DNA of 64,000 bases from Syntrophotalea acetylenivorans. GTDB taxonomy: Bacteria; Desulfobacterota; Desulfuromonadia; Desulfuromonadales; Syntrophotaleaceae. Location: NCBI RefSeq assembly GCF_001887775.1, contig NZ_CP015519.1:2418001-2482000 (forward strand), written 5' to 3'. The position numbers and the translations under genes were made by a program. The notes beneath the pieces are model-generated. The model worked only from the letters and a program-made list of their open reading frames with translations, made no database searches and was not told the DNA's origin. Of the stretch, positions 25,324 through 34,289 are shown one piece after another; positions within the stretch are counted from its first letter, which is position 1, and the number at the start of each line of letters is the position of its first letter.

Positions 25324-26099
25324 CGTCGGTTGCCCGCCAGAGAGGCGCAGCCGATGGCGCCGTTGTGCTGGGGATGCTCGGGCAGCACCAAATCTGCGCT
25401 GGTGGCTTCGGCGAGCAGGGTGCGGAAGGCCTGGTTTTTGGCCACGCCGCCGGTAAGCACGATGCAATCCTGGGGAAACCGGCGCAGCATCGGCATGACC
25501 CGTTTGATCAAGGTCTGGTTGACGCCGGCACAGAGGCTTTCCAGGGGATGGCCTTCGATGATCTTGCCGATCAATTCGCTTTCGCCGAAGATACCGCAGG
25601 TGGCATCCAGGGATACCGGATCGGCATGGTGGCGGGCCAATTCATCCAGGGAGAGATCGAGGACTTTTGCCATGTTTTCCAGATAGCGCCCGGAGGAAGC
25701 GGCACACTTGTCGTTCATCAGGAAGTCGATAAGGATGCCTTCTTCAACCCTTGCCACCTTGGAGTCCTGACCGCCGAGGTCGAGCATGGTGAAGGTTTTC
25801 AGCCCGGTCTGCGCTTTGGCGCCGGCCACATGGGCCTGAATCTCGGGGATCACCCGTGCGCCAAACAGGTCGATGGTGTTGCGGCCGTAGCCGGTCACCA
25901 CCAGTGGTGCCTGCTGCCAGTCGCCTTGATCGGGAAGGTCGAGTTCATCCAACCGCAGAAGCAACTGGCCGTTTTGCAGGGAGGCATGCTGTTTGTAGAA
26001 GGGGATGGTGGGAAAATCCCGCAGCCAAAGTACGCTGGCACCCTCAAGGGCGGCGAGTTTAACCTGGCGGCTGCCGAGATCAATGCCGAGGCCTGTCAT
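25320..26099 (-). CDS. 2-hydroxyacyl-CoA dehydratase activator-type ATPase (BcrAD/HgdC family)
   Basis: 259 residues of the ASKHA fold: GLGIDLGSRQVKLA at the start, LDLGGQDSK in the middle. Two Cys residues of the dimer-bridging [4Fe-4S] cluster are in NDKCAASSGRYLE and DATCGIFGESELIG. ATP hydrolysis lets such activators push low-potential electrons into a partner. The partner gene, next upstream, overlaps by four bases. The pair could be a hydroxyacyl-CoA dehydratase or a double-cubane cluster protein with its reductase; sequence alone does not decide. Confidence 0.88.
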   Translation of the reverse strand: MTGLGIDLGSRQVKLAALEGASVLWLRDFPTIPFYKQHASLQNGQLLLRLDELDLPDQGDWQQAPLVVTGYGRNTIDLFGARVIPEIQAHVAGAKAQTGLKTFTMLDLGGQDSKVARVEEGILIDFLMNDKCAASSGRYLENMAKVLDLSLDELARHHADPVSLDATCGIFGESELIGKIIEGHPLESLCAGVNQTLIKRVMPMLRRFPQDCIVLTGGVAKNQAFRTLLAEATSADLVLPEHPQHNGAIGCASLAGNRR

Positions 26100-27106
26100 G
26101 ACTTCCTCGCTCGGATCATTTCGACAAATCCTTCGACGCGAATTCGGGTGCGGGCGTCGAGAGGGCCGGGGCGGTCCCCTTCCAGCGTGAGAATCGGCAG
26201 TTTGAAGCGCTGTCGTACGATGAGATCCTCGATCTGCCGAAAGCAGAAGGACTGCACGTAATGAATGATGCCATCGACCTGACGCTTGGCAATCTCCTCT
26301 TCGATGTCGGCTAGACGGACGAAGATGTCGTAGGGATAAGTATAGCGCCGGTACTGCTCGATTAGAGAGTCCGTTGCATAGGGCATGGAAAATTGGCGCT
26401 GGGTTTCATTGAATACCACTTGGCCGCCGCTCTCTTCCAGGACTTGGTAAAGGTCGGTAAAGATAGGCGGTACGCCCATGTAGGCCAGACGCAGCATGCC
26501 GGTTTTGGGTTGGCGCTTTCGAGCCTGGTCGAGGAAGGCGTCGACCTCGGCCTCGAAGGCGTCTACGTCGCCGTTCATATCCGAAGTGCAGACCTGGAAA
26601 TAGTGATTCTCTTCGCCGCTCACGAGGTTTTCCTGCCAGGTCAAACGATCGATCTCGTGGACCTTGCGGCGCACCTGGTTGAGTCGCTGGCGGGCGGCTT
26701 CAATCTGCTCGGCACTGACACCGAAATGGTCGGCCAGCTTATTGATTTCATGGGTCAGGCTAGCCACCGAGCGATCGTAGGGAAAGGCAAAAGGAGTGGT
26801 GGTGACACCGTGCAGTTGCAGCACCTCCATCAACGCTTTGGTGTTAGAGCAATCCCCTTCGGTGACGGCAATGATCTCCTGGATGCCTTGACGCAGGGTC
26901 GCGCCGTACAGTCCTTTGATCCAGCCGCAGATGTTGCGGGGGAATCCCGCCATTTCCGCTTCATCGATGAGATCGTGGCAAGCCGGATCGGTGATGAAGA
27001 CGTTATTCAGGTCCACCGGTTGGCGGCCGGCGGCAAGAAGAATTTCCAGGGGAATGGTGGTGGTAAATCCGACTGGGGATAGCGAGGTTTTAGGCACGGC
27101 GATCAA
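26096..27106 (-). CDS. 2-hydroxyacyl-CoA dehydratase D-component-like protein (possible double-cubane cluster protein)
   Basis: 336 residues like HgdB/BcrC subunits: VGFTTTIPLEILLAAG at the start, NICGWIKGLYGA near 60, then VTEGDCSNTK near 85 and YVQSFCFRQIEDL near 290, giving the Cys set of iron-sulfur binding. Classical dehydratases have two such subunits (HgdA and HgdB); only one is here. A single subunit with its activator is the arrangement of double-cubane cluster proteins, which reduce small molecules such as acetylene. The TTG start at 27106 has no clear Shine-Dalgarno; GTG 27097 is an alternative. Confidence 0.8.
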   Translation of the reverse strand: MIAVPKTSLSPVGFTTTIPLEILLAAGRQPVDLNNVFITDPACHDLIDEAEMAGFPRNICGWIKGLYGATLRQGIQEIIAVTEGDCSNTKALMEVLQLHGVTTTPFAFPYDRSVASLTHEINKLADHFGVSAEQIEAARQRLNQVRRKVHEIDRLTWQENLVSGEENHYFQVCTSDMNGDVDAFEAEVDAFLDQARKRQPKTGMLRLAYMGVPPIFTDLYQVLEESGGQVVFNETQRQFSMPYATDSLIEQYRRYTYPYDIFVRLADIEEEIAKRQVDGIIHYVQSFCFRQIEDLIVRQRFKLPILTLEGDRPGPLDARTRIRVEGFVEMIRARKS

Positions 27107-27255
27107 TCGAGAGGCTTTCGGAATGAGGTCATTGGATGACTAAGTAATTATTTTGTATTTCAAGTGCTTGGTGCTTTTCGGAGTAAAAACGTACACCGGT
27201 ATGTCGAGGTCCTGAAAAAGCAACCTAACCCCGAAACGAAATTTTTACAGCGCCA

Positions 27256-27588
27256 TCAATCGTGGCGAATAAAAAGCAGATAGATGACCGCGAAAATCAG
27301 CACCAGGCCCCCGCCGACAAAGACCAGCAGGGTGTCGGACATGATATTCTCGACCTCTGTGCCGCTCTGAAGGGTGTAGTCGACCAGGCCGGCAAAGCCA
27401 ACCAGCGCCAGGATCGTGGCGAGAATGGCATAACGGCGTAAATAAATGGTAATCAGGGCGATTAAGGCCAGGCCGCCTAAAAACCATGGGTTATAGATCA
27501 GCTCGCCAATGTTCAGCTCGCCAAGAAAGCTCATTACTTGCTCGGTTTCAAGGTATTGCAACCATTCTTTAACGAATGAGAAATCCAT
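27256..27588 (-). CDS. Small integral membrane protein, 110 aa
   Basis: A short amphipathic N terminus (MDFSFVKEWLQYLETEQVM) is followed by three hydrophobic helices (about 35-50, 53-70, 85-107), the last ending IRHD. AAAGGATC precedes the ATG. No family was recognised. It lies 150 bases before the dehydratase gene's TTG but in the same orientation further downstream of the murI divergent region. Function unknown. Confidence 0.65.
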   Translation of the reverse strand: MDFSFVKEWLQYLETEQVMSFLGELNIGELIYNPWFLGGLALIALITIYLRRYAILATILALVGFAGLVDYTLQSGTEVENIMSDTLLVFVGGGLVLIFAVIYLLFIRHD

Positions 27589-27690
27589 GAAAAGATCCTT
27601 TAGGACGGCTATAAAAGTCTGATCGCAAAAATTGAGTTAGGACTATAGCAAAAAACCGTTAAAAATCAAAGCTTGAAAAGGCTTGCAGCC

Positions 27691-27720
27691 TTGACTTTGT
27701 GGGCCGTATTCACCTACCAT
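27691..27720 (+). promoter_or_regulatory. Sigma-70-like promoter for murI
   Basis: TTGACT (27691-27696), 18 bases, TACCAT (27715-27720), ending about 40 bases before the murI GTG. The -35 differs from consensus in one base, the -10 in two. It lies in the divergent gap between the small membrane protein and murI. Confidence 0.45.
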
Positions 27721-27760
27721 GCTCTTTTATTTTAATCTTGCGATTTAGGAAGATCACAGC

Positions 27761-28591
27761 GTGCCTGAACGAGCTATAGGAATCTTCGATTCGGGAGTCG
27801 GCGGACTGACCGTACTCAAGGAGCTGCTGAAAGTTTTGCCCGGGGAGCAACTCTACTATCTGGGCGATACGGCCCGTGTGCCTTATGGAACCAAAAGCCC
27901 AGGCACGGTGCTGCGTTATGCTCAGGAAGCGGCGGAGTTTCTGGTGCAGCAGCGGGTTAAGATGTTGGTGGTGGCCTGCAATACCGCTTCGGCGGTGGCG
28001 GTGGATGCCCTCGAACAACGTTTCAGCCTGCCGGTGGTAGGCGTGATCGAGCCCGGTGCCCGCAAGGCGGCGGCCGTCACGAAAAACCGCCGGGTCGGGG
28101 TAGTCGGCACCGAAGGCACGATTCGCAGCGGTGCTTACAGCCGGGCAATTCGCGCGGTCGATCCGAATATCGAGGTTTTTGCCGCCCCCTGCCCCCTGTT
28201 CGTGCCGCTGGCCGAAGAAGGTTGGGCCGATCATGAAGTTGCCTATCTGACCGCCCGGGAATATCTGGCTCCGCTGATCGAAAGAGATATCGATACGCTG
28301 GTACTCGGCTGTACTCACTACCCGTTGTTGAAAAAGACTCTGCACCAGATTCTCGGACCGCAGGTGCAGTTGATCGATTCGGCGGCAGAAACCGCCCATC
28401 TGGTGGCCGGATTGCTCGGTGAACGAAATGCGTTGCGCAGTAGCGAGGTGTTTTCGCCCCGTTATTTCGTGACCGATGAGTCGACCCGCTTTAAACGGGT
28501 CGGTGGTGCTTTTGTGGGTGCCGAGCTGCACGATGTGACCCAGGTCGATCTGGAGCCGGAGCGGGAAACAAAGGACTCGGCGTTGTGCTGA
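27761..28591 (+). CDS. murI: Glutamate racemase
   Basis: 276 residues. IGIFDSGVGGLTVLKEL holds the first catalytic region, VVACNTASAVAVDAL the first catalytic Cys, and VLGCTHYPLLK the second. It interconverts L- and D-glutamate for peptidoglycan. The start is GTG at 27761 after a weak ribosome binding site. The last 20 residues (GLEPERETKDSA-like tail) go beyond the usual core. It is followed by repeats and then by the GerMN gene on the same strand. Confidence 0.95.
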   Translation: MPERAIGIFDSGVGGLTVLKELLKVLPGEQLYYLGDTARVPYGTKSPGTVLRYAQEAAEFLVQQRVKMLVVACNTASAVAVDALEQRFSLPVVGVIEPGARKAAAVTKNRRVGVVGTEGTIRSGAYSRAIRAVDPNIEVFAAPCPLFVPLAEEGWADHEVAYLTAREYLAPLIERDIDTLVLGCTHYPLLKKTLHQILGPQVQLIDSAAETAHLVAGLLGERNALRSSEVFSPRYFVTDESTRFKRVGGAFVGAELHDVTQVDLEPERETKDSALC

Positions 28592-28592
28592 A

Positions 28593-28726
28593 ATTGATGG
28601 CGTCGCAAAAAGTCCGCCCGGCTGCGTTGCAGCGCTTTACGGGTCGAAATTTTTGCTTAGCCATCCCTTGGCTTAAATGTGAAAAAAATCATAATTGATG
28701 ATGTCGCAAAAAGTCCGTCCTGCTGC
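28593..28726. repeat. Direct repeat pair, 33 bases each
   Basis: ATTGATGGCGTCGCAAAAAG... (28593-28625) and ATTGATGATGTCGCAAAAAG... (28694-28726) differ at only four positions and lie 101 bases apart in the murI-GerMN gap. No open reading frame covers them. They look like members of a genome-wide intergenic repeat; a search of the genome would tell. Confidence 0.6.
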
Positions 28727-28813
28727 CTGCCAGTCCATGTCTTTTGGCGAACGTACCGAATTTTGGGCAGTGCCATTGTGTCACGCCGTGAATATTGAAG
28801 AAGGGAACGAAAG

Positions 28814-29461
28814 ATGAAGCTACCGTTTGCCAAGGATCGCTTATTACTGCTTGCTTTTGTTCTGATTCTACTGGTTTTTGGCGGTTTGGTCGGCCGCAAA
28901 TACTGGATAAAAACCCATCCGGTGGACACCTCCGCACTCTCCGATCAGAAAGAGCCGGTTGGTCTGCGGGATGTCGTGCTTTATTTTGGTGATCCGGATG
29001 GAGTCGTGTTGCAGGCTGAAACCCGTGAAATCACCGGCTGCCATGATGCCCAAGCCTGTCTGGAGACGACTCTGCAGGCCCTCATTGACGGTCCGATCGG
29101 CGATTTGGTGCCGATCCTTCCGGCCCAAACCCGGCTGTTATCCCTGACCGAGTTGGATGGGTTGGCGACGGTGGATTTCAGTCGTGAATTGATCAGCAGT
29201 CACCCGGGCGGCAGCGTGTCAGAGCTTTTTACCGCCTATGGGGTGATCAACACCCTGGCAGAAAACTTTCCCCATATTCGCCAGTTACGTATTTTGGTCG
29301 AGGGCGAGGCTGTAGCCAGCCTCAAAGGGCACGTTGATCTGCGAAAGCCGATCAGTGCCGATTTCCGTTTTACCCGTCAACCGGAACAGGCTGTGCCTGT
29401 GGAACAGATGCTGGATGCTGTTGAAGAATCCATGCCGTTGTCAGAGAGGGAACAAGAATGA
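28814..29461 (+). CDS. GerMN domain protein, membrane anchored
   Basis: 215 residues. One N-terminal helix (about 9-27) is followed by a GerMN domain: LETTLQALIDGPIGD, LTELDGLATVDFSRELIS and VSELFTAYGVINTLAENFP, then IRQLRILVEGE. In Bacillus GerM acts in cell-wall-related events during sporulation; in Gram-negatives such proteins are uncharacterised. AAGAAGGGAACGAAAG precedes the ATG. Its stop overlaps the metH start by four bases, so the two are co-translated. Confidence 0.85.
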   Translation: MKLPFAKDRLLLLAFVLILLVFGGLVGRKYWIKTHPVDTSALSDQKEPVGLRDVVLYFGDPDGVVLQAETREITGCHDAQACLETTLQALIDGPIGDLVPILPAQTRLLSLTELDGLATVDFSRELISSHPGGSVSELFTAYGVINTLAENFPHIRQLRILVEGEAVASLKGHVDLRKPISADFRFTRQPEQAVPVEQMLDAVEESMPLSEREQE

Positions 29462-31857
29462 GGGATTTTCGTACCGCGCTACAAGAGCGGGTACTGGTGC
29501 TGGATGGTGCCATGGGTACTCTGCTGCAGGAACGCGGCCTGAAGCCTGGCGGTTGTCCCGAGGAGATGAACCTTGTTGCCCCTGAGGTGGTGACGGGGAT
29601 TCACCGCGAATATGCCGAAGCCGGTGCCGATATTGTCGTTACCAACAGTTTCGGTGGCAGTCGTATCAAGCTGGCTCATTACGGCCTGGAGGACCGGGTC
29701 GCGGAAATCAACACCCGCTCGGTGGAATTGGCCCGTGAAGCGGTGGGCGAGGATGGGTTTGTCGCGGCCTCCATCGGCCCAACCGGTCGCTTTTTGGAGC
29801 CGGTCGGTGATGCTTCTTTTGACGAGATGGTCGAGGTGTTTGGCGAGCAGGTCAGGGCTTTTGCCGCAGCTAAAGCCGATCTGATCACCCTGGAAACCTT
29901 TCTCGATATTGCCGAGTTGCGGGCTGCGGTTATTGCCTGCCGGGAATTCTCTGATTTACCGATTATGGCTCTGATGACCTTTGAGGACGGTGGACGTACA
30001 GTTCTCGGCACCTCGCCGCAGGCTGCTGCTGTGACCCTCGATGCTCTGCAGGTCGATGTGATCGGTTCCAATTGCGGTCTCGGTGTGGACGGCATCTTTG
30101 AATTTCTGGAGCAGATGCGACAAGTGACCAACCGGCCGCTCATCGCCCAGGCCAATGCCGGATTGCCGCAACTCATCGATGGGGAAACGGTGTTTAGTGC
30201 CACTCCAGCCGAGATGACCGCCTACCATGAGCGGATGATCGCCATCGGCGTACGGGTCATCGGCGGTTGCTGTGGCACCACCCCGGCCCATATTCAGGCC
30301 ATGAGCGAGGCGTTGATTAACAAGGATCAGTCCTGGACCCCTCCGCCGCGCCGCTGTTTTCTTTCGAGCCGCACGGCGGTGACGGAAGTGGGTGGTGAAG
30401 CACCTTGTGCGATTATCGGCGAGCGAATCAATCCCACCGGCCGCAAGATTTACGCCGCCGAATTGCTGGAGGGCAAGACTGCTTATATTCGCCGTGAAGC
30501 CCAGGAGCAGGTGGCCGCAGGTGCTCATTTACTGGATCTTAATTGCGGTGCTCCCGGCGTCGATGAACCGGCTGCTCTGGAACGGGCGGTTCTGGCTGCG
30601 GTGGGGGTGGCTGCTCAGCCCCTGGTGCTTGATTCTTCTGATCCTGTAGCCCTGGAACGTGCTCTTAAGGTGGCCGACGGCAAGGTATTGATCAACTCGG
30701 TAAACGCCGAAGAAAAAAGCCTCAAGGCAGTCCTTCCTCTGGCCGCAAAGTACGGTGCCGCTGTGATCGGTCTGGCGCTGGACGGCAACGGCATTCCGGA
30801 AACCGCCGGCGAGCGGCTGACGGTTGCCGAGGAGATTCTCGCTGCGGCGTTGCAGGCCGGCTTGCCCCGTGAAGATGTCATTATAGATTGCTTGACCCTG
30901 ACCGTTTCGGCGGAACAGAAGCGGGCGATGGAAACCATTCATACCCTGCGTCTGGTTAAGGAAAAGCTCGGCCTGGCTACGGTGCTGGGGGTGAGCAATA
31001 TCTCTTTCGGTCTGCCCTGCCGGCCGATTTTATCCGCGACCTTTTTCGCCATGGCTCTGGAGGCTGGAATTGGTGCCGCCATCATCAATCCCAAGGATGC
31101 GGCGATGATGGATGCTTATCGCTCGGCCATGGTGCTGCTCGGAAAGGATCTGCGGGCCGAAGCCTATATTGCTGCTTACAGCGATGTGCAAGCTGTGGCT
31201 GCGCCGACCGCCGTGCTGGACGCGCAGGCGCCCATTCGCGATCGATTGGCGGAGGCCATTATCAAGGGCGACCAGGATGGTGTGCTGGAACTCATTGAAG
31301 CAGCCCTGGCCGAAGGTCTGAGCGCCAGCCAGATCAGCAACGAAGGATTGATGCCGGGGTTGGAGGAAATCGGTCGCCGGTTTGGTGCCAATCAGGTCTT
31401 TTTGCCCCAGGTTATGCTTTCGGCAGAGACCATGCAGAGTGCCTTCGGTCGCCTCAAGCAAGAGTTGGCCGATGAAGGGGGAGCAGGCCTGGGCCGGATT
31501 CTGATGGCCACGGTGGAAGGGGATATTCACGATATCGGCAAAAACATCGTCTGTACCCTGTTGGAGAACCATGGTTTCGAAGTCATCGATCTGGGTAAGA
31601 ACGTCTCGGCGGCGACCATTGTCGAGCAGGCTCAACAACTACAGGTTGATGCCGTCGGTCTGTCGGCTTTGATGACCACCACGATCCATCAGATGGAGGT
31701 GACTATCGAAAAATTGCGCGAGGCCGGGGTAAAGGTCTTTACCATGGTCGGCGGTGCGGTAGTGACTCAGGAGTATGCCGACAACATCGGCGCCGACCTC
31801 TATGCCAAAGATGCCCTCGAGGCGGTGGATAAAATAAAACTGCTGTTGAAAAAGTAG
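29458..31857 (+). CDS. metH: Methionine synthase, cobalamin-dependent, short form without reactivation domain
   Basis: 799 residues in MetH order. Homocysteine domain 1-290: DGAMGTLLQERG, GSNCGLG and GGCCGTTP give the three zinc-binding Cys. Pterin-binding domain about 315-570: IIGERINPTGRK, LNCGAPGVDEP. Cobalamin cap about 585-670, then the cobalamin domain with DIHDIGKN (about 689), whose His ligates cobalt, to the end. The usual C-terminal S-adenosylmethionine/flavodoxin-binding reactivation domain (about 330 residues) is absent. It methylates homocysteine with methyl-tetrahydrofolate. Reactivation after cobalt oxidation must come from another protein. Confidence 0.92.
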   Translation: MRDFRTALQERVLVLDGAMGTLLQERGLKPGGCPEEMNLVAPEVVTGIHREYAEAGADIVVTNSFGGSRIKLAHYGLEDRVAEINTRSVELAREAVGEDGFVAASIGPTGRFLEPVGDASFDEMVEVFGEQVRAFAAAKADLITLETFLDIAELRAAVIACREFSDLPIMALMTFEDGGRTVLGTSPQAAAVTLDALQVDVIGSNCGLGVDGIFEFLEQMRQVTNRPLIAQANAGLPQLIDGETVFSATPAEMTAYHERMIAIGVRVIGGCCGTTPAHIQAMSEALINKDQSWTPPPRRCFLSSRTAVTEVGGEAPCAIIGERINPTGRKIYAAELLEGKTAYIRREAQEQVAAGAHLLDLNCGAPGVDEPAALERAVLAAVGVAAQPLVLDSSDPVALERALKVADGKVLINSVNAEEKSLKAVLPLAAKYGAAVIGLALDGNGIPETAGERLTVAEEILAAALQAGLPREDVIIDCLTLTVSAEQKRAMETIHTLRLVKEKLGLATVLGVSNISFGLPCRPILSATFFAMALEAGIGAAIINPKDAAMMDAYRSAMVLLGKDLRAEAYIAAYSDVQAVAAPTAVLDAQAPIRDRLAEAIIKGDQDGVLELIEAALAEGLSASQISNEGLMPGLEEIGRRFGANQVFLPQVMLSAETMQSAFGRLKQELADEGGAGLGRILMATVEGDIHDIGKNIVCTLLENHGFEVIDLGKNVSAATIVEQAQQLQVDAVGLSALMTTTIHQMEVTIEKLREAGVKVFTMVGGAVVTQEYADNIGADLYAKDALEAVDKIKLLLKK

Positions 31858-31905
31858 GCCGCGCTTGGGCGCTGGCCTCGCATCCTCAATTGGAAGAGGT
31901 GATCT

Positions 31906-32337
31906 ATGGTCGGTGGTTTTAATCATAACTTTCGCTACAAGGGCGAAATATACCATGTGCAGACAGAGGACGGCGGGTGCAACAATCCGCGCATCGTTAC
32001 CCAGCTGTTTCATGGTGGTACGGTGCTCGCTTCGCAGAAGCAGAGCTACGACGATATCCTCGATCAAGAAGACTTCAGCCAACAGGTCGAGTCTCGCATG
32101 CAGGAGCAGCATAAGGAAATGTTGCGTCGGTTGCGTAGCGGAGACTTCGATGAGACCATTGTCGGACGGGTCAAAGGAGCATCGCAACAGGCTGTCCCAT
32201 CGCCTGAGCTAAAGAGCGACACCGGGACGGAGGCTTCTGAAGCCAACGAGACAACACCTGTCGTAGAAGAGACCGTCGATCTTGACGAACTGATATTCGT
32301 TTATCTGGCTGGCAACGATAATCGCTACCAGATTTGA
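31906..32337 (+). CDS. Conserved hypothetical protein, 143 aa
   Basis: Soluble, acidic toward the C terminus. It opens GGFNHNFRYKGEIYHVQTED and has VTQLFHGGTVLASQKQSYDDI in the middle, then Glu/Thr-rich low-complexity sequence (about 95-125). GAAGAGG lies before the ATG, 48 bases after metH, so it may be the last gene of the murI-metH block. I recall no function for this family. Confidence 0.7.
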   Translation: MVGGFNHNFRYKGEIYHVQTEDGGCNNPRIVTQLFHGGTVLASQKQSYDDILDQEDFSQQVESRMQEQHKEMLRRLRSGDFDETIVGRVKGASQQAVPSPELKSDTGTEASEANETTPVVEETVDLDELIFVYLAGNDNRYQI

Positions 32338-32429
32338 AAGTTTTTTGGGTTGCCGGTTCCTCGGCTGCCATTCGCAATGACCTGTTGTTATGATCCAGGT
32401 CAGAAACCAGGAAAGGAAGTTTTTGTCAG

Positions 32430-33257
32430 ATGTTGACAGATCAGCAAATCCGGGAACTGGAAGAGACCGCCCGGCACCTTCGGGTGGAAGTCCTCAAGAT
32501 GCTTCACACCTCTCAGTCGGGGCATACCGGCGGCAGCTTGTCGGCCATCGATGTCATGACCGTTCTTTATTATCAGCGTATGCGCCACAATCCGAGCAAT
32601 CCCGCCTGGGAAGACCGGGACCGCTTCGTGTTGTCCAAGGGCCATGCGGCTCCGGCTCTTTACGCCTGTCTGGCCGGTTGTGATTATTTCCCCCGGGAAG
32701 ACCTCAAGACCCTGCGTCGCCTCGGTAGCCATCTGCAGGGCCATCCCGATATGAACAAGACCCCGGGGGTGGATGTCTGCACCGGGTCCCTCGGTCAGGG
32801 CATATCCCAGGCTGTGGGGCTGGCCATGGCAGCGCGTCTGGGCTCCCGGCCATCCCGGGTCTATACCCTGCTCGGCGATGGTGAGGTGCAGGAAGGCCAG
32901 GTCTGGGAAGCGGCCATGAGCGCGGCCCATTATGGGCTCGGAAATCTGTGCGCCATTGTTGACCAGAACGGTTTGCAGATCGATGGAGCCACCGAGGATG
33001 TGATGAATGTCGGTCCCCTGGGTCCGAAGTTCCTGGCTTTCAACTGGCATGTTCTGGAGGTGGACGGCCACGACATTCAGGCCATCAACCGGGCCTTTGA
33101 CGAGGCCGAGGCCGAGACGGAGCGGCCGACGGCGATCATTGCCCGCACTGTCAAGGGCAAGGGCGTGTCTTTCTTCGAACACAAAGCGAGTTACCACGGT
33201 GTGGCCCCGAGCGATGATGAATTGGAGCGAGCCCTGGCCGCTTTGTCCCTGCGCTGA
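32430..33257 (+). CDS. Transketolase, N-terminal (thiamine diphosphate-binding) subunit
   Basis: 275 residues. SGHTGGSLSAIDVMTVLYY and the SKGHAAPALYA segment start it; LGDGEVQEGQVWEAAM ... IVDQNGLQ is the thiamine diphosphate motif GDG...N with Mg2+ ligands. It is the first half of a two-chain transketolase, with the second half at 33328. The enzyme moves two-carbon units in the pentose phosphate pathway. A 70-base gap separates the two genes, which are surely one operon. Split forms are common in anaerobes. Confidence 0.93.
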   Translation: MLTDQQIRELEETARHLRVEVLKMLHTSQSGHTGGSLSAIDVMTVLYYQRMRHNPSNPAWEDRDRFVLSKGHAAPALYACLAGCDYFPREDLKTLRRLGSHLQGHPDMNKTPGVDVCTGSLGQGISQAVGLAMAARLGSRPSRVYTLLGDGEVQEGQVWEAAMSAAHYGLGNLCAIVDQNGLQIDGATEDVMNVGPLGPKFLAFNWHVLEVDGHDIQAINRAFDEAEAETERPTAIIARTVKGKGVSFFEHKASYHGVAPSDDELERALAALSLR

Positions 33258-33327
33258 GCCGATTGCTGGTGAGACCTAAGATCCTTTGCGGCCAGTCCGC
33301 AAGCTTTTTAAAGAAAAGAGGGTAGCA

Positions 33328-34266
33328 GTGAGCGAAAAAATTGCAACCAGAGACGTTTACGGCCAGACGCTGGTGGAGTTGGGCCGGGAGAACAACAAAA
33401 TAGTTGTACTCGACGCCGATTTGTCCGGTTCGACCAAGACCAAATTGTTTTCCAAGGAATTCCCCGAACGCTTTTTCAACGCCGGAATCGCCGAAGCCAA
33501 TATGACCGGCATGGCTGCGGGACTAGCTGCCGGAGGGATGATCCCTTTTGCTTCGACCTTTGCCGTCTTCGCAGCCGGTCGGGCTTTCGAACAGATTCGA
33601 CAGTCCATCGCCTATCCGGGAATGAACGTTAAAATCGTAGCTACCCATGGCGGTATCACCGTCGGTGAGGATGGCGGTTCTCATCAATCGGTGGAAGACC
33701 TGGCGATCATGCGCAGCTTGCCGAAAATGACCGTTCTTTGCCCCGCCGACGGTCCGGAAACAGGTGCGGCCATTCGTGCCGCCGCTGCCTATGAAGGCCC
33801 GGTCTATGTGCGTCTCGGACGGGGCAAGGTGCCGGTTGTGTTTGATCAGGACTGCGATTTTACAATCGGCAAGGGTGTCACCCTGCGGGACGGTAGCGAT
33901 CTGACCTTCATTGGCACCGGCTTGATGACCGCCGAGGCCTTGAAGGCTGCGGAGATCCTGGCCGAGGAAAACATCTCGGCGCGGGTAGTACATATCGGCA
34001 CCATTAAACCCCTCGATATCGACCTGGTGCTCAAGGCGGCCCGGGAAACGGGGGCGGTAGTTACCGCTGAGGAACATTCAGTGATCGGTGGTTTGGGCGG
34101 CGCAGTCTGCGAAGCGCTGGCCGAAGGCTTCCCGGTACCGGTTGAGAGGGTTGGTTTGCGCGACGAGTTTGGTCAGTCGGGCACTGCTGACGAACTTTTG
34201 TCCCATTACGGACTTACTGCGGCTCATTTGGTGGAAGCGGCTGAGCGAATCCTGGCCCGCAAGTAG
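33328..34266 (+). CDS. Transketolase, C-terminal (pyrimidine-binding) subunit
   Basis: 312 residues. GTG 33328 follows GAGGG and is preferred to the ORF start at 33286. The pyrimidine-binding core has VLDADLSGSTKT, FFNAGIAEANM (the catalytic Glu is in IAEAN) and THGGITVGEDGGSHQSVEDLA. The C-terminal domain ends with AEEHSVIGGLGGAVCEAL. It completes the enzyme with the preceding gene. The response regulator gene begins 24 bases after its stop, so read-through is possible. Confidence 0.93.
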   Translation: MSEKIATRDVYGQTLVELGRENNKIVVLDADLSGSTKTKLFSKEFPERFFNAGIAEANMTGMAAGLAAGGMIPFASTFAVFAAGRAFEQIRQSIAYPGMNVKIVATHGGITVGEDGGSHQSVEDLAIMRSLPKMTVLCPADGPETGAAIRAAAAYEGPVYVRLGRGKVPVVFDQDCDFTIGKGVTLRDGSDLTFIGTGLMTAEALKAAEILAEENISARVVHIGTIKPLDIDLVLKAARETGAVVTAEEHSVIGGLGGAVCEALAEGFPVPVERVGLRDEFGQSGTADELLSHYGLTAAHLVEAAERILARK

Positions 34267-34289
34267 ACCGCGGCGAAACGAATAGAGCT

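Noticed and set aside
25227-26261. 344-codon plus-strand frame opposite the dehydratase activator
   Set aside because: Shadow of the activator gene; no recognisable domain.
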